Positions 48,782 to 64,000 of a stretch of 64,000 nucleotides of DNA are shown piece by piece (the stretch's first letter is position 1; the number at the start of each line of letters is the position of its first letter). Source of the DNA: Litoditis marina (Eukaryota; Nematoda; Chromadorea; Rhabditida; Rhabditidae). A model generated the notes under the pieces. It ran no database searches, was not told where the DNA came from, and saw only the letters and a program-made list of their open reading frames with translations. The position numbers and the translations under genes are program-made. The stretch covers positions 35,683,336 to 35,747,335 of the forward strand of contig OZ038433.1 of the NCBI GenBank assembly GCA_964036275.1, given 5' to 3'.

Positions 48782-50413
48782 TGAGCACACATTCCTTTTC
48801 TGAAAAAAAATGAAGAGAAGATAAAAATGTATAACGATTTGAGAGATATAGGGTCTTAGACACAATTTAAATCAATTTGCAGGCTCGCAGAATGTGTCGC
48901 AACATGTAATTATGCGAAGCAGATGTAAAAAGAGCAAGACTATGTTGTTCTGTACCAGCGAGAGAGTAGAGAATAGAACCTAAAATTAAAAAAAACACTG
49001 GTGAAACTTCCTAGCGACAGTGAACGCGTGAGTCACCACAGAAACAGGTGGATTCGTGAAAATAATTGCTACTGAAGGTTTCCCACAAATTGCAGGACAA
49101 ATTTGAGTGATTCTTGAAAATGAATATTGTTCGAATTTTGTAATTATTCAGTGAAAGAGTTTTACGAAAACATTCATAAACTAGTTCTCGAAAACCTTTC
49201 ATACTCAACAATTCTCTGTTTATACATTTTTCTCATCTCGTCCAATAGGACTTTCTCACTGGAGAAATAGAACTTCTTTGACCCTACCTCCCTGGAGATG
49301 TCTAGGATCTGCGGCATCCTCAATGAGGTGGGTAAATTCATTCATAGTGTGAGGGCTTCTATTCATGTTCCAAGAAAAAATGCCAATCAATCACCTTTTT
49401 CGGATTTTCGAGGTTCACCTTATTTTCGTCGGCCAAATCGATCGGATTGCACTTAGAAGTGATGTTTCCGAAGTGAATGTATACGGTTGTTAATAGTTCT
49501 ATTCAACATGGGTTACCGCCGCACAATAGTGTTGATCTGTGAATACGATATGCCCGCGGCTCAGTTTGCCTTCAAGGTCGAACAGGCAAACAGTTGCCCC
49601 ATTGTTGTTGCCAGCCCGCGAAACACTGTTGCCAACCTCCGTCAAATACCCTCACAACCACACCTTTTTTCTGTTACTCGGGTGAGAAATCGGTTAGGAA
49701 AACTTATAAAGTGAACAATTAACCAATGATTGTTACATGTCGATGGTATTTTCTAATGAATGAAACGTGCCACAATCGATTGTCCCCTCAAACGAGTCGT
49801 ATCATTCCATTATCAACGTTTATTTAATTTGGCAAAACTGTCTATATTATCCATTCTAGTTTTTCGAAAATGAATATAATTCCGTTACTTCACAACTTCC
49901 CAACCGGAAAAGGCAGATATTAAGAAAGTATTTTAGACGTGAATAGAATAGTCGCTAAAACATGAGACACACTATGCAGTTTTGATACATGTTAGTTTCA
50001 CACGTTCTCTGGGACTATACTTGACTACCAGAATTTCAAATTTCCCCATGGCGGTTTTTTCGACTGATTGTAGTCAATTGTTGCGCATCCCACATTGAAA
50101 TTCCCCCATCACGTGACCCTCATTTAATGTCTAGAATCGGGTTATATTGATTCACCACCATGTAATACAGTTCCCGTCCGGCGGTCTCTATTTATAGTCT
50201 ATTTCCCATTTCTCTCTCCTTCTCTATCTTCAATATTGGTCGCAATCATCACGAATATGTCAGTACGATCCCGAGAATCTCGATGGTTTTCATTGATTGT
50301 TACCGACTGGTTCACTCTATCATAAATCACGTAGTTTCCGCTAAGTATAAAAAGACCCGAAAAGTTGTTTCGATGACACCTTCAGTTTATTGAGGATTTT
50401 TCGTTATACTATA

Positions 50414-50524
50414 AGTAACTTGAAAAAACACGTTATTTTAGCATTCTAATGAGGAATCGTATACTTTCGCACTTTTCGGAATTTTGATGTGTTTAACATG
50501 TTTCACGTGACTGTGCAATTGACA
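50414..50524 (+). mobile_element. Short MITE-like repeat, copy 5 of 6
   Basis: Shares AGCATTCTAATGAGGAATCG, TGTGTTTAACATGTTTCACG and TGACTGTGCAATTGAC with the family. The left end is diverged. Confidence 0.72.
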
Positions 50525-51200
50525 ATTGAGTCAGGATAGCATGTGGTACTTCTTATAGCTCAGTCAAGAACGAATGTCGTTCAATATTCTTCAGTATTGA
50601 AGATTTTTCCCAATTTGGGCATCTGCAAAACCCAAAACTTTGTGTTGTGTTCATGTCATTGCGTTGTTGCATAAATTGTTCCCATTTTCGAATTTCAATG
50701 CCTCTCGTATAGAGCCTCTCGTATGACTCTTCAACTTAATCTTAAAAAGTACGTTGGGAGTTTTAGAACATAATAGTCTACTGTATTTTTTCGACGTTCA
50801 TCTTATCATGGGGCCGTAACACGAAAACTACTGGTTCAGTTAGAAGTAGTTTTATTCTTCGTTAAAGTCGTTCTATCCGTTGACAACAATTCACAAATCT
50901 TTTTCCCTCGTTCGAACCAAATTGTGTCTTCACTTTCTCATTTCACAGTCTTCTAAGGATGTGAAATGAATAACTTTTCAGTACAGAACTGTTACAAGTC
51001 AGACCGTATTGAGTGTCTTTTTTTGACTCCGATATATTTCACACAGTTCGCGCCTTTGTTCTGTATCATGTTTAAAAATATTATTTGCAATATGAACGAA
51101 TCTACAACTCGAGAAAGATATTGATTGTAATTTATTCATAATCTGGTTAGTGAACGGAGTGATAGTTCCTGACAAGTGTTTTCTCGAGCACACTTGCATA

Positions 51201-51324
51201 GTCAATATACAGTTACATAGTCACGTGAAACATGTTAAACACAGCCGAACTCAGAAACGTGCCATTACAAAGTGCACGATTACTCATTAGAATGCTAACT
51301 TTACGTGACTATTCTATTTACTTA
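51201..51324 (-). mobile_element. Short MITE-like repeat, copy 6 of 6
   Basis: Inverted relative to copy 5: AGTCACGTGAAACATGTTAA, ACTCATTAGAATGCTAAC and TTTACGTGACTATTCTATTT. Together with copy 5 it forms an inverted pair 0.7 kb apart. Confidence 0.78.
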
Positions 51325-51567
51325 GTGTAGTATGATGTTCGTATTTAACAGAATGACACTCACTCCTTGTAAAGATGTGGAATCGACTGTATTATTTGAT
51401 TTTTTTGGTAATGGCAAAAACATTGGACCGTCAAGTTGAGACTAGGTTTCACGAGAATCGTATATCAAAAACATGACCGGGAACTCCTTTATGAGCAACT
51501 TTTCTGCTCGAAATTCTTTTTGGCCTCTCAAATGTTTTCACGCTTTCATCTTATTGTGGCTTCCAGA

Positions 51568-56820
<5,253 letters not shown>

Positions 56821-58120
56821 TCCTCACGTTCATGAAACGATATTTCACATGAAGTCGTTAGAAAACGAACACTTTTGCTGGATTGTTCAGAGACCGTATT
56901 CCGTAACATTCGTACAGTTAGACCCTAACCTGCATCCCCTTGCATCCGTGCAATTTCTCTGCCTTTAAATTTCACCGAGATACACGTCTTGCAAAACAGT
57001 ACGCTACGCGGGAGACGCAGGGTGATTCAAGCTGCCGGAATATTCCAGCAAATGGGCTCCATAGTATATTGAGTTTTCCTAATTCTGAGACAGAGATCTT
57101 TATTGATTTGACAAATTGTTGTTGTTTTAAACTCTTCATCCTTTCATATTGGATGCAAATATATTCGTGTACATGTTGCGAACCAGGCTGTTGTTGACAC
57201 TGTAAAACGAACGATTAACTCTCTCGATATATTCAATGGTATTGAAAATCGATAAGTCTGAACTTCGTAGTTCTGCAAGTGCAACGACATGTAAAAAGTG
57301 CCTGAAATCGAAAAAAAATACCTGAAATTGAATTCAGTTTACAAAGAATGATAACGAAGTTTTATTACGCTTAGAGCAACTCTGTCGCTAACTTTGTAAA
57401 AATTGTATTACAGAAAACCGCAGCCAACACCAGTCACATTAAGTTTGTATGTATATAATCTACACTGTTTTACATGCTTAATTGTATTGATAGCACTTGC
57501 CTTGTTTGGTATTACTGTCGTTTTACGGGTTCATTATGTTTTGTTTCGAAAACCATATTTGACACTTGCACAATAAATGAACCGATTTTCTATTTAAGTT
57601 CCATTTGTTGACGTTCATCCTTCATGTACGAGAGTTCAGTTATTACAGACAGGAAACAATTCCGTTTCTCCGAAAAAACCTCATTTTTTTGAAAGCAACT
57701 TGGAGTGATTCGGAAAATCGTAGTGCACGACAGGTGTTTAGCTCGTGTTCCTATGAAACGAAAAACACTTCAAATTGACCCTATTGAAACTTCTACGGAG
57801 CGGATTCGATATCTCCAATGACATTTCTCCAATGTAACTTCAACTTTGTCAAAACTATACTTGAACAGAATTTGTGATAGCAAATTAACCAAACGCTTCA
57901 AACCACATTCAAGTGAACTAATATGTTATCAAGCTTTGTAATCATACTGTAGCTGAGAGAGAAAGACCATATAGGAATGGTAGTTACCCAAACTTCGTTG
58001 CCACCTAACATATCGGTTGATGCAATCAAAATAAGACGAGCTCTTGGTTTTGGTTACTCAGATTTATCGGAATAGTACACACAAATAGTAATCGAATGGT
58101 TTGAATTTGTAGAAAAAGGA
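56821..58120. other. Convergent intergenic region
   Basis: Lies between the 3' ends of the PY-motif gene and the dienelactone hydrolase. No coding exon is recognised. AATAAA occurs at about 57572 (CACAATAAATGAACC), rather far from the PY stop codon. Nothing else is identifiable. Confidence 0.5.
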
Positions 58121-61100
58121 TCATGACTTTTCAAACAGTTTTTCTTTTAGAAAGGCGACAGCTGAGGCCCATGATCGTGAATCTGCCTCCTTGTTGTAGG
58201 TCAAATCTGTTTCTTTGAGCAGTTGAATATCTGGAACATTTTGAGTTTGAAAAACTTGAATTCGTTTTGTACCACTTCACCAGAAAAGGTAACATAAACC
58301 GTAAATGGAATCTATAATCAACTTACCTGGTACGGTGAAACAATGGCCCGCTTTTCCGTACGTGCAGAATGACCAATCGACGTCGCGATATCTCATCTCT
58401 TGCAAGAAAAGTTGTACCTTGAATTGAAAACTAGGAAGGCAGTATGAAATGACATATTAGTTAGCAACACTGAATCAAATAATTTCCAACAGAACGCGTT
58501 CAAAAAGAAATCATTCTTGAAGCAAATAGTTGACACCGTATGGGATTTGTCAACCCGTTGTGGACACCGTACCATCGACTTTGTTAGGGGCGGGGTTAGG
58601 GCGAGGGGCCAGCCAGTCTGCGTATCAATGATCTACACGCTCTCTCAACTGTTGGCAGGTAATCAACGACCGCTCGCCCCGCATCGCTCAATCAATAGAA
58701 TAATATGCTGTCTTTATGGGTAAATGGCGACTATACTTACCTCCTCTCTTCCCACAACTGTATCCGTGTCTCCATGATGAACCTTAAAATACACGTATTA
58801 TTTTTAGTTTTTCTCTATGAACCCAGCACTGTTACATAACGATGACAACGAACTTTTTTTCCTTTTTACTTCTCAATAGAGGTTCAAATGGCTCATCAAA
58901 CTTTTCAATTCATGAGAACCAAGCAGGTAAACGTTTGAGGAATACTAAACAAATACAATTAATGAGAAACGTGGAATTAAATGAGGGAAATGGGATTGAG
59001 TTCTCTGCAAATATGAAGATCGTTACTGCCAAAAAACTGAACAATAAGAAACACGTGCAGCTTTGAATAGTTTGATCGGCTTGCCTGAACTGATGTGTCT
59101 AAGTGTTCTAGCGGCAGGCCTGGTAGCGGGGCGAGCTTGCCGTGAAATGAGACCACAGCCTGCAAACCCAACTTGTGTCTGGCCAGATCCAGCACACACA
59201 TGCCACCGAAGCAGTAGCCGATGGCACCAATCTGGGAAAAGTAACAAATGGTGAAACACTTTTAGAACACAGAAAACATCTGTCCACCGTGAGATGAAAA
59301 ATGTCAACCATCGGAGACTGCGCATACACGGCTGACAGATATATCTACAAACCTCTAGTAAGAACTTCAATGAATCATATGAAACCGATAAATTGAAGGG
59401 GGGGGGGGGGGGGGGGGCTGCAATGAATTTCCAAATGAAAGATCGAACTGAGACAGTTCGATATCTGTCCTTTTCTTACTAAAATGTCCAATTCAAAGTT
59501 CTATTTTCAAAACTTCACTAATTTTTTGCTTACTGTTAGGGACGCGAAGGATGATTTTGAGTGAATGAATATTGATTGCGCGCACTTCTGTGATTCTCGT
59601 GCCTTTTCGGCTAACGCCGTTAGCCAAATTCGGCATTCAATGCATTCACCCCCCTAATAGTCCATATTTGTGAATTACCTAGTATTCAAAAGGTATTATA
59701 CGTTTCTATGATTCACGTGAAAAGACAATAAATTAAAATTCACCTTGTTCGCATCGACGTTTTCCATCTTTTTCAGAGCCGTCAACGCAGCGACCAAACG
59801 GTTCTGAAACTCGAACCAGAATTATTCAGACCTGATCATTTTGGGAAAAAATAGTGGTCAATAAACTTATAAATGCGCCTAAATAAAAATTTCGTTTGTA
59901 GATGATGTTCACATAATATAGTTTACTTGAGTAGGATATAAAGTGTACTTGTGATAAGCGTACTTTGAGTATTCCCTGACGATCGGCCATGAGAGGCTCC
60001 ACTAGAGCCATATTTTCGGCTTTTGAGGTCCCGAACACGTCCTTTCCATATACGTCGGCGGCGAGCACAATAAAACCTTCCTGAAAAAAACACTCACCGA
60101 TTCTTTTACATCTATACCTCATTGTTAAGTAAACTGTCCATTTTGAAGTCGTTGTCATACGGTACGACTGAAACATTGTATTTCCGTCATTTTGTAAATG
60201 TATTTTGTTACAAGAAGAGTTGATCTGAGTATGAAGGGCCCGGCGGAAAATTATTGATTAGAACCATCAGGAACAAAGGTGTCCCGTTTTTTTAGGAACC
60301 AATTTCGCAATTGGAATCATGTATGTACTTCGACATTCGAATCATATCATATTGTGTTTGCGAATCGGACTGCAACAAAAATAAACATTGTCTATAACGT
60401 GTTGCCAATTGTTCATATCTATGGTGTCAGACATTACTGTTTGAAGGTTATACAGCCTTGACAAACTTGGTTGTTGTTTGTTTGACCGCAATCAAGTATT
60501 GGCGCCGCTTTACGTGTATTCGGTGCAGTGTAGCAGAAACATCGAAAGAGGTCAAGCTGCAAAACTAGAAAACAAAAATATTTGTAGCAAAGACGAACAA
60601 TTTCACCTGTGACTATTTGCTTTTGTTTTTTATTGAATGTGCATATCACGTTGGTCATATTTTCGTAAGATAATCTGCTAAGATTACTCTTAAACACGTC
60701 AAGGGAACCCGGAAAGAAAATTCTCACCTTAGCCAGTTCTGCTGCCCGATTTGCTTCGAAGTCGCTGCATCCCCCGAAAGCGTGGTAGACAAGAATGCCC
60801 GGAAGAAGGCTTTCCGGCGGTTGGTTCCTAAAAAAATTACACATTTTTCTTGGAATTACAATTAGCACAATATTGAACCTGACCATTTAATTGAGTTGTA
60901 AATGTAGCATTCTTCCTCTGCAGCATTCTTCCAACAACCTATTTTTCATTTGATTGATTTCGTTTTGTTTTTCTCATTTCAACTTTATCAGTTTGTCAAC
61001 AAAAAAATTGTATTCGGGTGGTGAAAATTTGCCACCAAATACGGAAAGAGCACTTATACAATACAACATTGTATAATTAATGCGAAATAAAACTTTGAAA

Positions 61101-61593
61101 GAGTACAATGAATCATCGTAACAAGACAATGGTAAATTAAGACATTGGGACATCGGAGAATCAGACGACCCGTTATATATACGTTTAATCACGAATCAGC
61201 GTGGCTACATAACATACTGTTATTATGCCTTCTTCGTCATCATATTGGGAATAATACCCGAATATAACACTACAAATACATCATCTCCACAACAACCTCC
61301 TATTTCGGCAGGAAGTTGGATTTATAAACCGAAATTGTGATAGTTTTCAATATAAAACATCCCGGACTTCAACCATATCAATCCTCACATAATCTTTTTG
61401 GTCGAAGCAAGGCGAAAAATGTGGTGTAGTAAAGTCTTCTAGCTCTGGAATTGTTTGTTGTCTTTGACGGTTCAGACTACAAGGCAGTTATGTGGACACT
61501 CTAGCACTGAACCTACTTCGGGAAGCATAAAACGCCTTCGAACTCTTTTCCATCACAGTCCTTGTATCGTAGTCGACCCGACTTCACCTCCAT
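58121..61593 (-). CDS. Dienelactone hydrolase family protein, complete
   Basis: Eight minus-strand exons join in frame to 245 residues: 61593-61517, 60827-60728, 60080-59964, 59803-59744, 59231-59091, 58782-58741, 58417-58327 and 58230-58121. The alpha/beta-hydrolase core shows GILVYHAFGG, the strand IVLAADVYGKDVFG, the nucleophile elbow IGYCFGG with Cys125, HHGDTD with Asp172 and the loop AGHCF with His204, the Cys-Asp-His triad of this family. Bacterial members open the lactone ring of dienelactone. Animal relatives are cytosolic esterases of poorly known substrate. No signal peptide is seen, consistent with a cytosolic enzyme. The ATG lies five bases after a GTTCAG acceptor, possibly a trans-splice site. 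The donor after 59091 (GTTCAG) is weak but keeps phase. Confidence 0.92.
58540..58737 (+). repeat. About 190-bp dispersed repeat, second copy
   Basis: Relative of 23906-24093. It lies in the dienelactone hydrolase intron between exons 58782-58741 and 58417-58327, ending four bases from the splice donor of exon 58782-58741. Confidence 0.8.
59399..59417 (+). repeat. Poly-G run
   Basis: About 19 consecutive G in a dienelactone hydrolase intron, comparable to the G runs in the UGT intron. On the transcribed strand it is a C run. Confidence 0.95.
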
Positions 61594-62721
61594 CCTGACT
61601 GAACGAATGTAAAATTCATGAATAAATGTTTGAAGAAAACTTGTAAGAACAAAAATTAGATGTTTCATTGAACAACGTGCTAGCCAAGTAGAATTAATAG
61701 TACCATTGAAACAGAAAAGAATAACCAACTATTAAGTTTCTGCAAATCTCTTTTTTATGAAGTCCGCTGAAAAACGAGCAAAGCTACAATACAAAAGAGC
61801 GGGTGTTTTAGTTGCAATTACAACTTTATTATCGTATACGTGCTGAAGCTAAAACGAGAATGACAGCTTACGAATCAATCTAGAAATTGCAATATACTGA
61901 AATGCATTCAGTCATGTTGTTTACCAAGGCAATTGTTCAAAGAACGAACAACTAAAATAGGCATTGCCATTACAGCAAGGCTCAGACAACGGCAACAACA
62001 AGCTCAGACAAGGAAGTCAATTCGGCACGGGCAATTACAGAAATAAATGATGATTAAGACAATACTGAACATGTACACATATTTGTGTATGAGTTCTCTG
62101 TGGCTTAATGGTGAAAATTGAATGTTAGATAACTAAATCGAAATAATAGAAATTCCTTTTTCGTATTTCTAGGATAGAAACTTATGCCTGAGATGAGATC
62201 CATTGCTCTGAAATTTAACCTCTCGCTCGAACTTATGAACAGTTCAATTTATGTTACGAGCTTCAATTCAGAATTTGAGATGGAACCCGAATTCAGAAAA
62301 ATAGAATAATACCTGAAATTCCCATAGATGAATTGCTTCCAAATATTGACTCATTTTAAGGTGCACACTCAGGTTGATAGGCGTAATACAGTCAAAATCA
62401 ACTTATTGTTCATATTAAAATTAGTTTTCGTTCTTGTTGTTCTTTTGAATGGTCAAAGTATTTCATTCTTCCTCTTGTTCTGTAGACACTTGATAAGTTC
62501 CTATGTATTTGCCACTTGTAAATCACAATAACGAAAGTTTTTGAGCATTTCAAATGTTTTTGAAATTAAAAAACCGCACTGAGACTCCACGATTTATTGA
62601 TTAACATATTACAGTGTTCACAAACTTAGACAGAGTTTTCACATTCCGAATTGAAGATACAGTCATGTCGTTCAAACAAACTCCTAGTTGAAAAACTTAT
62701 TCGGAGCCCTTGCTGCATATA
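61594..62721. other. Intergenic region between DLH and receptor genes
   Basis: Separates two minus-strand genes, so it should hold the receptor 3' flank (right) and the DLH promoter (left). No exon, RNA gene or repeat was recognised. Confidence 0.5.
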
Positions 62722-64000
62722 TCACGTTAATGTGACTATGTGCTTTCTTCTAGCCAGTTCGTCCGCACCGGATCTAATTATCAAACGTTTAAGTTCGGTT
62801 TGAATTATCTTGTTAAATGTAAGGAATATGTACGGATTGATCGAGTTGTTGATAATGTTGAGAATATTGCTAGCGACCGACCAATCGTAGAAAGAATACC
62901 CACGCCGATACAGAGTTTTGTACACGAAGAATGTGATAGTATTCAACTCGAGGAAAAAACAAACAATGGCTCCCTGAAGTAATGTATGAATGATGTACTT
63001 GAAAAGTTGAAATGATAGTAATAAAGTAACACAAAATTGCATGTACAAATCTTATATCTTACTCTCAGTTTTGACGTTCGTGTGAGTTTTCAATCTCCGA
63101 AATGCATTATCACACAAAAGGGAAGATCGATGAGGTCGCAGAAAGGCGAAGATAGTCTGTCTCTATGACCTGCACACTCTCTCGTCGAGTCTGCTACAAA
63201 AGTTGCTGACCAATTGGCTGTGTCTGAGTTGTATTCTCAACAGTTTCTGAGTATTTCCCAAATTCAAAAACAACCGACATCGAGATTGAAATCATTGTCA
63301 TTGGAGAACCTGGAGTGCTCGGGAAGCATCCCACCTGTATCAGCAGTCTCTTCTCGGAGTTTTTCTTGTTTGAGTCAGTTCGCATGGCAGAAAATGTAGT
63401 TCTGATTACACAGAAAGTGATCGCATATAACACGAACATTAGCACAGGCATTGCCATTGACCGCACCTGCATCACCTGAAATCAATACTTTTAAATGCAT
63501 TTTATAGCTATTGATCGAATCAACAGTCGAATTGAGGCAATGTGTGCGTGAAAATCATTCAACTAAGGAAAAACCACTCGTAGATGGCCGAAGGCTTCAT
63601 TAAGTGCGTATATAAACACAATTTCATTGTCACCTTCGGTCTGAAGAAAATAAACTATTCAGCTAGATCTGTATGCACTTTTTCACGAGATTCGTAGTGC
63701 TTTCCGGTAATATGTGAGTTGCAGCAACACACCTTTGCGAAACACACCTTTGCTCTAAACATGGCCAGGGAAGTATATTCACGTGGTGACCCGCAATTGG
63801 CGTGCAGAATCAAGGAATCGTACGAGAATTGGGGCGTGCAATTTTGCAAGTGATAGGTCAACGTTTCGAGTCCAATCAGAATCCAAACGAACAGAACGGA
63901 GCTGTAATCACAGTTTGTTTTTGTGGTATAGGTTTCGGCAAGCCGTTGTGGGAAGGGTACGGTCAATGGCAAAGATTCGCCATCTCATATGGGTCTCTCT
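62722..64000 (-). CDS. Serpentine 7TM receptor, 3' part (runs off the window)
   Basis: Minus-strand exons: one from beyond 64000 to 63748 (TM3 end, intracellular loop, TM4), 63475-63335 (TM5, SMAMPVLMFVLYAITFCVI) and 62997-62722 (TM6, TM7 with INNSINPYIFLTFNK, and a basic tail). All introns are phase 0. The C-terminal NPYIF motif is typical of rhodopsin-like and nematode chemosensory receptors. The end of TM3 reads RIFAIDRTLPT, similar to the ER/DR-T-x-A-T motif of Sra/Sre-type families. That motif is in a different frame from TM4 (SSVLFVWILIGLETLTY), with the shift near a run of five A at about 63916. So this may be a pseudogene or a sequence error. The 5' exons lie outside the window. Confidence 0.75.

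Larger units (their letters stand above)
48782..51567. other. Divergent intergenic region, lipase to PY protein
   Basis: Lies between two genes transcribed away from each other, so it should contain both promoters. It holds two MITE-like repeats (50414-50524 and 51201-51324) and an AAGTATAAAAAGACC box at about 50343. An open stretch at 49517-49714 is richer in GC than its surroundings, but no family resemblance was seen and no splice partner was found. Confidence 0.5.

Noticed and set aside
49487..49714. Open frame in a GC-richer patch (CEYDMPAAQFAFKVEQ)
   Set aside because: No recognisable family, no acceptor or partner exon. Left as intergenic.

Overview
The window reads as genomic DNA of a nematode, probably a rhabditid. 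It is AT-rich. Every gene recognised is cut by many short introns with GT...TTTTCAG-type borders, several start codons sit a few bases after an unpaired TTTCAG-like acceptor (as expected for spliced-leader trans-splicing), and the gene set (UDP-glucuronosyltransferase, class 3 lipase, serpentine chemoreceptors, STELLO/DUF288 glycosyltransferase-like) is typical of nematodes. The species cannot be named from the sequence. All exon models were built by hand from splice signals, reading-frame phase and family resemblance.

The main architectural feature is a direct duplication. Bases 1-18018 (copy A) recur at 26947-46801 (copy B), in the same order and orientation and with few mismatches per kb. 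Each copy carries, left to right: a UGT gene (+; only its 3' four exons lie in copy A), a small endonuclease/exonuclease/phosphatase-like gene (+), a STELLO/DUF288-type gene (+), a serpentine receptor (-), a foldback element with 31-bp minisatellites, and a class 3 lipase (-). The copies are diverging in informative ways. Copy B STELLO has a 5-base exon deletion. Copy B receptor has lost a splice acceptor and gained about 2 kb of insertions in one intron. Copy A lipase lacks its 5' exons, and next to its first surviving exon lies, in the same strand and phase, an exon that looks like the ectodomain of a type II activin/TGF-beta receptor.

Between the copies (18.0-26.9 kb) lie that receptor-like exon, about 5.6 kb of apparently gene-poor DNA with dispersed repeats, and the 5' two thirds of the complete UGT gene (24186-28806, 521 codons). 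Right of copy B come the 5' exons of the complete lipase (to 48781), repeat-bearing intergenic DNA, a two-pass membrane protein with C-terminal PY motifs (+, 51568-56820), a complete dienelactone hydrolase (-, 58121-61593), and a serpentine receptor cut by the window's right edge (-).

Several products could belong to detoxification or secretory metabolism (UGT, lipase, DLH, Golgi-type glycosyltransferase) and chemosensation, but nothing in the sequence shows that they act together. The most unusual items are the possible receptor-ectodomain/lipase chimera at the edge of the duplication, the patchy divergence of the two copies, and a cluster of foldback and palindromic repeat elements present in only one copy.
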